A program made the translations under genes and the position numbers. Below, one piece after another: positions 1 through 6,035 of a stretch of 16,990 nucleotides of DNA (positions are counted from its first letter, which is position 1; every line of letters starts with the position of its first letter). The notes below the pieces were generated by a model that was not told the origin of the DNA, did no database searches, and saw only the letters and a list, made by a program, of their open reading frames with translations. Where the stretch lies: NCBI GenBank assembly GCA_964545475.1, contig CAZJGG010000063.1, positions 1 to 16,990 on the forward strand, read 5' to 3'. Source of the stretch: CAZJGG01 sp964545475 (lineage in GTDB: Bacteria > Bacillota > Clostridia > Lachnospirales > JAISER01).

Positions 1-1422
1 TCAATTGTTAAATCTTTTCTTTTTCCCTATTGACATATCACCAGGTTGCTTTATTTCAACTGAATTTCTAATTATTTCTCTTGCTTCTTTAATGTCTTTA
101 ATATCTTTAAACGCCATAAGCTGAATTGCAATATTACCCATTGCTGTTGCTTCTATCGGCCCTGCAAGTACTTTGCATTTACAATATTTTGCAGTTTGCT
201 CGCAAAGAAATTCGTCTTGAATTCCTCCGCCAATCATATGTAATGTGTCATAAGATTTGCCTGTAAGTTTTTCTATTTCATCTTTTGTTTCGGCATATTT
301 TTTTGCAAGGCTGTCGTAAATACAGCGTAAAACTTCGCCGTCTGTTTGCGGCACAAATTGCCCTGTATTCTTGCAATAGTCTTTAATCTTTTGAGGAAGA
401 TTACCGGTTAAAGAAAAATCGGGGTAATCAGTGTCTATATAACATTTACCGCCTTCGGCTGCTCTTGCCATTTTGCCAAAATCCTCGAAGGAATAGTCCT
501 TTCCCTGGCGTTTCCATTCTCGGCGACTCTCTTGTATAAGCCAAAGCCCGACGATATTTTTTAAATACCGAATTTTTCCGCCGTAACCGCCTTCGTTTGT
601 AATGCCCTCGCTATCAAGGAGTGGCTTGTCAAGTTCTGTTCCCATTAACGACCACGTACCGCAAGACAAGTACAGAAAGTCCTCTTTTGCGGCAGGCACG
701 GCAACAACTGCACAAGCAGTATCGTGTCCGCAAATTGATACTACAGAAATTTCCGGCAGAGAAAGCTCTTCCCGAATTTGCCCAGAAATATTTCCTAAAA
801 CTCTGCCGCCTTTGGTAATTTCACAAAATAGCTTTTGTGGAATTTTAAGCTCGCTCAAAACTTCCGCAGACCAGTCTTTTGTTACGGCATTCAGTAAACC
901 GGAGGTTGAAGCTATAGAATATTCACAACTTTTTTCTCCGGTTAAAAAATAGTTAAAAAGATCTGGCATAAAAAGCAGTTTATCGGCTCTTTCAAGAAGC
1001 TCTGGTCTGTTTTGAGCTAAAGAATAAAGCTGATATATTGTGTTTATGTTCATGTGTTGAATGCCTGTTATGTTGTAATAATCAGGCTGCTTAATGCCAT
1101 GAGTGCGTTTGTCACGATAGTGAACAGGGTTTTCAAGCAACCGCCCTTTATTATCGAGCAAACCGTAATCAACACCCCATGTGTCGATACCGATACTGTC
1201 AATTTTTGTATTATTTTTTGCCAATTCATTTTTGACTTTGGTAAGCCCCTGTTTAATTTCATGAAACAACCGCAACACATCCCAGTGAAATGTATCGCCA
1301 AGCATTACAGGGTCGTTTGAAAACCTATGAAGTTCTTCAATATGTATTTTGGAACCGTCATATTTGCCGATTATAACCCGGCCGCTTGAAGCGCCAAAAT
1401 CAAAAGCGAGTACTTGTTTCAT
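1..1422 (-). CDS. rhaB: Rhamnulokinase (FGGY carbohydrate kinase)
   Basis: A complete 473-residue cytoplasmic kinase, with its stop codon at the very edge of the window. It is predicted to phosphorylate L-rhamnulose at O-1 with ATP, producing the substrate for the aldolase encoded just upstream. The FGGY fold is visible: phosphate-1 motif DFGASSGR at residues 8-15, the GIDTWGVDYGLLD block near 78-90, catalytic-base Asp234 in GHDTACAVVA, and the YLSCGTWSLMG block at 251-261. The stretch NIVGLWLIQESRREW at 289-303 is typical of rhamnulokinases rather than xylulo- or glycerol kinases. GGAGG lies 6 bases before the ATG. It sits 18 bases after the aldolase stop, so the two are probably one operon, transcribed from the promoter at 2144-2172. 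Fuculokinase is the main alternative; the motifs favour rhamnulokinase. Confidence 0.92.
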   Translation of the reverse strand: MKQVLAFDFGASSGRVIIGKYDGSKIHIEELHRFSNDPVMLGDTFHWDVLRLFHEIKQGLTKVKNELAKNNTKIDSIGIDTWGVDYGLLDNKGRLLENPVHYRDKRTHGIKQPDYYNITGIQHMNINTIYQLYSLAQNRPELLERADKLLFMPDLFNYFLTGEKSCEYSIASTSGLLNAVTKDWSAEVLSELKIPQKLFCEITKGGRVLGNISGQIREELSLPEISVVSICGHDTACAVVAVPAAKEDFLYLSCGTWSLMGTELDKPLLDSEGITNEGGYGGKIRYLKNIVGLWLIQESRREWKRQGKDYSFEDFGKMARAAEGGKCYIDTDYPDFSLTGNLPQKIKDYCKNTGQFVPQTDGEVLRCIYDSLAKKYAETKDEIEKLTGKSYDTLHMIGGGIQDEFLCEQTAKYCKCKVLAGPIEATAMGNIAIQLMAFKDIKDIKEAREIIRNSVEIKQPGDMSIGKKKRFNN

Positions 1423-1440
1423 ACAAAGCCTCCATTAAGG

Positions 1441-2115
1441 TTAAAACTTTTTATAGCCGGGGTGACGGCCGGTTATTCTATAAAATTTGCGTAAATCAAT
1501 AAGTTTTTGTATGTTTTCGCTTGAAATATCACGGCTTCCTCCGAGTATTTCTGCATTGATAGTAATTTTAGCCCAAAGTTCAAGGCTTTCCATGCGGTAA
1601 AACGCTGTAATTAAGTCTGCCCCAACTGCTAATGCACCATGGTTTGTAAGGAGCATAACATCATGTTCTTCAAGGTATGGCTCAATTGCGGCCGGCACTT
1701 CTTCTGTTGATGGCGTGCCGTAAGGAGTGAGTGGCACTGCGCCGATTGCCGCTACATTTTCAATCATGTTGTACATATCCATATGCCTGTGCGCAACAGC
1801 AAAGCCGGTTGCTCCGGGTGGGTGGGCATGGACTACAGCACCAGCATCTTCCCGTTTTTCGTAGCATTTCAAATGCATTTTAATTTCGCTGGACGGTTTA
1901 AAGCCGTCAACTGCTTCCAAAATTTCGCCTTTATGATTAATTTTTACAAGTTTTTCAGGTGTAATAAAGCTTTTGCTTATACCTGTAGGTGTTGCCAAAA
2001 AAGTTTTGTCATCAAGCTTTACGCTAACATTGCCATCATTTGCAGCTACCCACCCTAGCTGCCACATTTTGTTGCATATGTCGCAGATTTGGTCTCTAAT
2101 ATCTTTTTCAGACAT
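1441..2115 (-). CDS. Class II (zinc) aldolase, L-fuculose-/L-rhamnulose-1-phosphate type
   Basis: A 224-residue cytoplasmic aldolase of the AraD/FucA family, predicted to split a ketose-1-phosphate (rhamnulose- or fuculose-1-phosphate) into dihydroxyacetone phosphate and L-lactaldehyde. The metal-site histidines are visible as HAH at 96-98 and His159 in TNHG. The catalytic Glu is Glu77 in the SSE motif, and the phosphate-binding NDGN and TPTGISK segments lie at 26-29 and 42-48. The length fits FucA-type enzymes; classical enterobacterial RhaD is about 50 residues longer. Because the next gene looks like rhamnulokinase, the physiological substrate may well be rhamnulose-1-phosphate, which is inference from context. 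AAGGAG lies 10 bases upstream of the ATG. It is the first gene of the minus-strand operon, divergent from the DeoR-family regulator. Confidence 0.88.
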   Translation of the reverse strand: MSEKDIRDQICDICNKMWQLGWVAANDGNVSVKLDDKTFLATPTGISKSFITPEKLVKINHKGEILEAVDGFKPSSEIKMHLKCYEKREDAGAVVHAHPPGATGFAVAHRHMDMYNMIENVAAIGAVPLTPYGTPSTEEVPAAIEPYLEEHDVMLLTNHGALAVGADLITAFYRMESLELWAKITINAEILGGSRDISSENIQKLIDLRKFYRITGRHPGYKKF

Positions 2116-2143
2116 GAATATTTCACTCCTTCACTTTTCTCGG

Positions 2144-2172
2144 ATTATAACATTACTACAAATTTATGTAAA
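2144..2172 (-). promoter_or_regulatory. Sigma-A promoter of the aldolase-rhaB operon
   Basis: Read on the minus strand, the -35 hexamer TTTACA (2167-2172) and the -10 hexamer TATAAT (2144-2149) are separated by exactly 17 bases. Transcription would start near 2137, giving a leader of about 20 bases before the aldolase ATG. The -35 lies only 15 bases from the -35 of the divergent promoter, so one regulator bound between them could control both directions. Confidence 0.8.
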
Positions 2173-2187
2173 CAATTGGCGTTAATA

Positions 2188-2216
2188 TTGACAAATAAAC
2201 AGTTTTATCATAAAAT
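2188..2216 (+). promoter_or_regulatory. Sigma-A promoter of the DeoR-family regulator gene
   Basis: TTGACA (2188-2193), a 17-base spacer and TAAAAT (2211-2216) face the regulator gene. The predicted start near 2223 leaves a leader of roughly 87 bases, which contains most of the direct repeat described at 2218-2253. Confidence 0.75.
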
Positions 2217-2217
2217 A

Positions 2218-2253
2218 TTAATCAAATATGAACAATTTTAATCATATATAAAC
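2218..2253 (+). repeat. 16-base direct repeat, candidate operator
   Basis: TTAATCAAATATGAAC (2218-2233) recurs as TTAATCATATATAAAC (2238-2253), matching at 14 of 16 positions with a 20-base period, close to two helical turns. The pair starts just after the -10 of the regulator's promoter, where a bound protein would block initiation. Several DeoR-family regulators are known to bind direct repeats. That this is the operator of the adjacent regulator is inference, and AT-richness makes chance similarity possible. Confidence 0.45.
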
Positions 2254-2309
2254 TTACTAATTCATTGGTCTACATTAAATAATTACTATACGCTAAAAGG
2301 AGTAAGCAA

Positions 2310-3056
2310 ATGTTGTCGTTTGAAAGAAGAGAAATAATTCTGGATATACTCAGGCAAAAACAAGTGGCGACTGTTGAAGAACTAAGCAAGCAAAGTTACT
2401 CTAGCGGAGCTACTGTGCGCCGGGAGTTAGCCGTTCTTGAAGCAGACGGTTTAATAATGCGTATTAGAGGCGGCGCAACAATCCTTAATGGTAACAATAA
2501 TGATGCACCGCTATTATTTAGGGCAAAAGTAAATATTGATAAAAAAATACATATCGCAAAGATAGCTCGGCAATTTTTTAAAAAAGGGGCTACAATGTTT
2601 TGGGACAGCAGCTCCACAGTTTGCTGTTTGGCAAATATGATAGAGGAAAAAAGCGGAATTACAGTTATAACAAATAGCATTCCGGCATTAACAGCATTAG
2701 GAACAGTAAACGGGCTTGACATTATTTCAACTGGAGGGCATGTTTTTCACAATTCTGCTTTGGTAGGGGATATAGCGGTTAGAAATATCGATAATTATTT
2801 TGCAGACTATTTGTTTTTTTCATGTTGCAGTATTTCTGAAAACGGGCATATCAGCGAAGCATCTGAAATAAACGCAACAGTTAAAAAAGCAATGTTGGCT
2901 AATGCTAAAATTAAAATATTGTTGTGCGACAGCACCAAGTTCGGAGATAAGCATTTTTGTAAAACATGTACATGTAAAGATATTGATTTAATTATTACTG
3001 AAAAAAAACCCTCCGATATTTTTATTGAACAATTAAATTGCAAAATTATTTACTAG
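2310..3056 (+). CDS. DeoR-family transcriptional regulator
   Basis: A 248-residue DNA-binding regulator, probably controlling the divergent aldolase-rhaB operon. Residues 6-60 form the DeoR winged helix, with the recognition segment GATVRREL at 33-40 and the family hallmark GLIMRIRGGA at 47-56. Residues 75-235 form the DeoRC sugar-phosphate-sensing domain, with the DSSST phosphate-binding turn at 99-103, a TGG turn at 141-143 and DSTKFG at 207-212. Family members usually act as repressors released by a phosphorylated sugar; here rhamnulose- or fuculose-1-phosphate would be the natural effector, which is inference. AAGGAG lies 7 bases before the ATG. It is unusually cysteine-rich for the family, with nine Cys including two CC pairs and a C-x2-C-x-C cluster at 217-222. 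No clear terminator follows the gene. Confidence 0.9.
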   Translation: MLSFERREIILDILRQKQVATVEELSKQSYSSGATVRRELAVLEADGLIMRIRGGATILNGNNNDAPLLFRAKVNIDKKIHIAKIARQFFKKGATMFWDSSSTVCCLANMIEEKSGITVITNSIPALTALGTVNGLDIISTGGHVFHNSALVGDIAVRNIDNYFADYLFFSCCSISENGHISEASEINATVKKAMLANAKIKILLCDSTKFGDKHFCKTCTCKDIDLIITEKKPSDIFIEQLNCKIIY

Positions 3057-3150
3057 TTGCCTATTATGCTTTACTAAAGTGTCAATTTTACCGTCAAAAT
3101 ATGGGTAAATTAAGCAAAAAATAAAAAATAAAAAAAATTTAAAAAACATA

Positions 3151-3179
3151 TTGACATTTAACAAGTTATAATATATAAT
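3151..3179 (+). promoter_or_regulatory. Perfect consensus sigma-A promoter of the tRNA operon
   Basis: TTGACA (3151-3156) and TATAAT (3174-3179) are both exact consensus hexamers separated by 17 bases, preceded by a long A-rich tract at about 3115-3148 that could act as an UP element. The predicted start near 3186 lies about 33 bases before the first tRNA. This is the strongest-looking promoter in the window, as expected for stable RNA. Confidence 0.88.
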
Positions 3180-3187
3180 AGCTTTCG

Positions 3188-3210
3188 TTGGTTCGGACGA
3201 CATGAACCAA
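3188..3210 (+). other. Leader hairpin ahead of tRNA-Glu
   Basis: TTGGTTC (3188-3194) and GAACCAA (3204-3210) form a perfect 7-bp stem with a 9-base loop, between the predicted transcription start and the first tRNA base. No U-tract follows, so it is not a terminator. It probably belongs to the 5' leader removed by RNase P. Any further role is unknown. Confidence 0.5.
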
Positions 3211-3218
3211 GAACAAAC

Positions 3219-3290
3219 GGCCCGTTGGTCAAGCGGTTAAGACACGGCCCTTTCACGGCTGTAACAGGGGTTCGATTCCCCTACGGGTCA
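3219..3290 (+). tRNA. tRNA-Glu (anticodon TTC)
   Basis: A 72-base cloverleaf. The acceptor stem GGCCCGT pairs with ACGGGTC (one G-T pair) before discriminator A at 3290. The anticodon stem encloses the loop CTTTCAC, giving TTC, and the T-arm carries the standard GGTTCGATTCC core. The CCA end is not encoded and must be added after transcription. It is the first gene of a two-tRNA transcript. Confidence 0.95.
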
Positions 3291-3321
3291 TTTATAAGTA
3301 ATATTCAGTGGTTTTATATAA

Positions 3322-3395
3322 GGGCTCTTAGCTCAGTTGGTTAGAGCATCCGGCTCATAACCGGACGGTCCCGGGTTCGAGTCCCTGAGAGCCCA
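3322..3395 (+). tRNA. tRNA with CAT anticodon (elongator Met or lysidine-type Ile2)
   Basis: A 74-base cloverleaf with acceptor stem GGGCTCT pairing with AGAGCCC, discriminator A, D-arm GCTC/GAGC, and anticodon stem TCCGG/CCGGA around CTCATAA. It is not an initiator tRNA, since it lacks the three consecutive G-C pairs at the base of the anticodon stem. A CAT elongator can be Met or, after TilS modification, Ile reading AUA. The D-arm and the CTCATAA loop resemble Ile2 of Bacillus, while similar clostridial genes are often labelled Met, so I leave the charge open. The T-stem has one C·T mismatch (CCGGG against CCCTG). No CCA is encoded. Confidence 0.88.
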
Positions 3396-3416
3396 TAAAT
3401 TAACATTAAATTAATT

Positions 3417-3444
3417 AAGCCCTTGCTCATGTAAGGGTTTTTTT
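3417..3444 (+). terminator. Rho-independent terminator after the tRNA pair
   Basis: AAGCCCTT (3417-3424) pairs with AAGGGTTT (3433-3440) around an 8-base loop and is followed by further T residues to 3444. It ends the tRNA transcript 22 bases after the second tRNA. Confidence 0.8.
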
Positions 3445-3482
3445 ATAATTTTAGTAAACTTATAAAAAAGAGGGGATTAAAA

Positions 3483-4046
3483 ATGAGCAGTAACGCATTA
3501 AGCACGAAAACACTTACAAAAGCAGGGCTTTTAAGTGCAATAACAATAATTTTGGTATTTACACCTATAGGAATGATAATGGCACCGTGGATAAGCTTTA
3601 CAATATGCCATATTCCAACTATTATTGCAGCAGTTTTATTCGGTCCAACTTTCGGTATGGCTATTGGTCTTGTTTTCGGTATTTCCACTTTATTACGAGG
3701 TTTAGTTGCACCCCTAAGCGTTTTGGATCCTTTCTTTATTAACCCTGCTGTTTCTATACTCCCAAGAGTTTTAATTGGGATTACCGCCGGATATAGTGCT
3801 AAATTATTAAAAAATGTTAATGATAATATAAGTATAGTAGTCGGCGCAGGAATAGGAAGCCTGACTAATACATTCGGCTGTTTGACAGTACTTTACTTTA
3901 TTTATGCCAAAGATATAGTTGAAAAGCTTCAAATGCCGGCAGAAAGCTTTATTTGGGCTGTTATTACAACGTCTGGAATTACAGAAATGGCTGTTGCTAT
4001 TTTATTAACTTTTCCTATTATAAAGGTAATGAAAAAAATCGTATGA
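3483..4046 (+). CDS. ECF transporter S component, vitamin-binding membrane subunit (possibly pantothenate)
   Basis: A 187-residue, very hydrophobic protein with about six membrane segments (roughly 13-33, 36-56, 58-72, 79-105, 114-136 and 154-178). It resembles substrate-binding S components of energy-coupling-factor importers, which capture a vitamin and share an ATPase/T-subunit module encoded elsewhere. The pattern FTPIGMIMAPWISFTICHIP at 26-45 followed by AAVLFGPTFGMAIGLVFGIS at 49-68 is characteristic of this fold. The sequence style recalls pantothenate-type S components, and clostridial relatives often sit near coenzyme A or dus genes, but the ligand is inference. AGGGG lies 7 bases before the ATG. 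Its stop overlaps the dusB start as ATGA, implying translational coupling. No ATPase or T component is encoded in the window. Confidence 0.8.
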   Translation: MSSNALSTKTLTKAGLLSAITIILVFTPIGMIMAPWISFTICHIPTIIAAVLFGPTFGMAIGLVFGISTLLRGLVAPLSVLDPFFINPAVSILPRVLIGITAGYSAKLLKNVNDNISIVVGAGIGSLTNTFGCLTVLYFIYAKDIVEKLQMPAESFIWAVITTSGITEMAVAILLTFPIIKVMKKIV

Positions 4047-4999
4047 AATTTGGAAATGTATTAACAGAAAACAATTTATTTCTTGCCCCTCTTGCCGGTG
4101 TTACAGATTTACCTTTCAGGTTATTGTGTAAAGAACAGGGCTGTGGCATAGTAATTACGGAAATGGTAAGCGCTAAAGGGATATTATTTGAAAATAAAAA
4201 TACAGTTGCTCTTTTACAAACATGCCCGGAGGAAAAACCTACAGGCCTTCAACTGTTTGGAAGCGATCCCCATATTATTTCTAATGCAATTAAAATGATA
4301 GAGCATATTCCTTTTGATTTCATAGACATTAACATGGGTTGCCCTGTTCCTAAAATCTTTAACAACGGCGAAGGCTCTGCTCTTTTAAAAGAGCCAAAAC
4401 GTATGGAGCAAATTATTCTTTCTGCAAAGAAAGCAACAAATAAAGCTATTACAGCCAAAATAAGAATTGGCATAGATGAAAATAATATTAACGCTGTTGA
4501 AGCGGCAAAAGCCCTTGAAACCGGAGGAGCAGACATGATTGCAGTTCACGGCAGACACAGAGCCCAATATTACAGCGGAATTGCTGACCTAAATATAATA
4601 GCTGATGTTAAAAAAGCTGTATCAATACCTGTTGTTGGGAACGGTGATGTCACCTCCCCTGCTTCCTATTTAAATATGATGGAAAAAACAGGTTGTGACG
4701 GAGTTATGATTGGCCGAGCTGCAATGGGTAACCCTTGGATTTTTAAACAAATATTAGACTATTTAAAAACCGGAGAAATATTTGAACCAACAATAAATCA
4801 AAAAATCGAAACCGCAATAAGACACTCTAAAATGACTGTTGAGCAAAAAGGTGAACATTTAGGCGTTTTGGAAATGCGAAAGCATTTTGCATGGTATACA
4901 AAGGGAATGCCAAATTCCGCCCAAATAAGACGAAAAGTAAACGAAGCTGGGACTTTACAGCAGCTAATTGATTCTATTTCAGAAATCCCGGTAATATAA
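4043..4999 (+). CDS. dusB: tRNA-dihydrouridine synthase
   Basis: A 318-residue FMN enzyme that reduces specific uridines in tRNA D-loops to dihydrouridine using NADPH. The N-terminal TIM barrel begins with APLAGVTDLPFR at 15-26. The catalytic Cys100 sits in DINMGCPVPK, with FMN/tRNA-contact segments AKIRIGID at 138-145, VHGRHRAQYYSG at 168-179, GNGDVTS at 199-205 and MIGRAAMGNPWIF at 222-234. A C-terminal helical domain follows. I take the ATG at 4043: it overlaps the preceding stop by 4 bases and starts exactly where homology begins. An in-frame start 30 codons earlier at 3953 would lie inside the transporter gene. Among bacterial Dus enzymes, length and motifs fit DusB, the type usual in Firmicutes. 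Confidence 0.95.
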   Translation: MKFGNVLTENNLFLAPLAGVTDLPFRLLCKEQGCGIVITEMVSAKGILFENKNTVALLQTCPEEKPTGLQLFGSDPHIISNAIKMIEHIPFDFIDINMGCPVPKIFNNGEGSALLKEPKRMEQIILSAKKATNKAITAKIRIGIDENNINAVEAAKALETGGADMIAVHGRHRAQYYSGIADLNIIADVKKAVSIPVVGNGDVTSPASYLNMMEKTGCDGVMIGRAAMGNPWIFKQILDYLKTGEIFEPTINQKIETAIRHSKMTVEQKGEHLGVLEMRKHFAWYTKGMPNSAQIRRKVNEAGTLQQLIDSISEIPVI

Positions 5000-5029
5000 T
5001 AAACATTAATAATATGATTTATTACCGGG
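4987..5029 (+). promoter_or_regulatory. Inverted repeat spanning the dusB stop and the next gene's ribosome binding site
   Basis: CCCGGTAATA (4987-4996) and TATTACCGGG (5020-5029) are perfect 10-base complements with a 23-base AT-rich loop. The left arm abuts the dusB stop codon. The right arm takes up three of the five Gs of the GGGGG (5027-5031) that is the only ribosome-binding-like sequence before the ATG at 5037. No U-tract follows, so it is not an ordinary terminator. In RNA it could mask the start site of the next gene, or stabilise the 3' end of dusB mRNA. Confidence 0.6.
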
Positions 5030-5036
5030 GGTACTT

Positions 5037-5951
5037 ATGCGTGATAAGTTTGCGATAATTACATTTAATGATGAAAACGGCGACACACATAAAAAAAGAC
5101 CAAAATTTTTTAAAAACCTTTATATAAAACGAAACCCTTTTTTAATAGAAGAAACTGAAATTTGCCAAACACGGGGTTACAACATAAAACTCGGGCTTAC
5201 ATATGAAGAATTTTTGCAAGATGAACAACTTGGGTTAACTGTGTTTAGTAAAACCGTTGACTTCTTGTTAGATTTAGGCGTTACAGCGGCAATTGCACCA
5301 AAACGCCCTGCCCTATCTTTCCCTCACAAAATAACATGTACAACTGGCAAATTGGCGTTTGCTTTTTTTATGCTTGAAGCGGTTGATAAAACACTTCATC
5401 TTACAGGCAAAAGCAGGAAAGATGTTAATATTTTAATAAATGATTCTAATATTGCTCGTACCATCACACTAATAGATGTTTTATACCCTCATTTCAATAA
5501 TTTATCAATTCTTTCACAAGATTTTAAAAACCCAATGCTTATTGAAAAAGCAGAGCAAGTTTTCGACGACTGCGGTTTAGTTCTGTTTATAAGTGAAAAC
5601 AGCAGAAATATTATTGAATCTGCAGATATTATTATAAATACTGGAGAAACATCAAAATCCTACGACTTTTTCTATAAAAAAGATGCCGTTTACATAGACC
5701 TTGCCAAAAGCTCCAAAAAGACTACAGAGCTTTCTTCAAAACGAGAAGATATACATATTTTTAACTATTATTATGTAAATTGCAGTCAAAAACCTATATC
5801 CGCCGATTTGTTTGAAGCTATCCTTTATATAAACTCAAGAAGCTTTCGCAATTTTGCTTCTGGCAGTTTAAGAAGTTTGGCAACAGAGCCCGTTTTGTCG
5901 GATATTAAAAAACTTAAAGCTTCTTTAAATATTTTAAATAAAAGACTATAG
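5037..5951 (+). CDS. Unrecognised 304-residue protein with a Rossmann-like middle
   Basis: I do not recognise this family. The protein is soluble, with no signal peptide or membrane segment. Residues 129-225 alternate strands and helices like a dinucleotide-binding fold: VNILINDSN (130-138), LSILSQD (156-162), ADIIINTG (196-203) and AVYIDLA (217-223). The spacing recalls the C-terminal half of shikimate-dehydrogenase-like proteins. The usual GxGxxG turn is absent, replaced by NDSNIA, so nucleotide binding is doubtful. Residues 1-125 include a basic start and a Lys/Arg-Pro segment (APKRPALSFPHK, 87-98). The only ribosome-binding-like sequence, GGGGG, lies 5 bases before the ATG and is partly covered by an inverted repeat. 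It starts 37 bases after dusB, so it is probably transcribed with it. The uninterrupted frame makes a real gene likely; the function is unknown. Confidence 0.7.
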   Translation: MRDKFAIITFNDENGDTHKKRPKFFKNLYIKRNPFLIEETEICQTRGYNIKLGLTYEEFLQDEQLGLTVFSKTVDFLLDLGVTAAIAPKRPALSFPHKITCTTGKLAFAFFMLEAVDKTLHLTGKSRKDVNILINDSNIARTITLIDVLYPHFNNLSILSQDFKNPMLIEKAEQVFDDCGLVLFISENSRNIIESADIIINTGETSKSYDFFYKKDAVYIDLAKSSKKTTELSSKREDIHIFNYYYVNCSQKPISADLFEAILYINSRSFRNFASGSLRSLATEPVLSDIKKLKASLNILNKRL

Positions 5952-6035
5952 CAATTGAAAAAATAACGCAATTAATTGTATTGGAAAACAGCGATTTAAA
6001 CAATGCAAATGATAGGCATTGGAGGAAACAATATT

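Noticed and set aside
3087..3109. TTTACC/GGTAAA stem after the DeoR-family gene as a terminator
   Set aside because: Six weak pairs, a loop of 11 bases and no T-run; likely chance in AT-rich DNA.
3423..3449. TTGCTC ... TATAAT as a promoter for the ECF S component
   Set aside because: The spacer is only 15 bases and the -35 is weak and buried in the tRNA terminator stem; possible, but not supported well enough to list.
3953..4042. Upstream in-frame start for dusB
   Set aside because: It would overlap the transporter gene by about 94 bases, and its 30 extra residues do not resemble any Dus protein. The ATG at 4043 overlaps the stop as ATGA.
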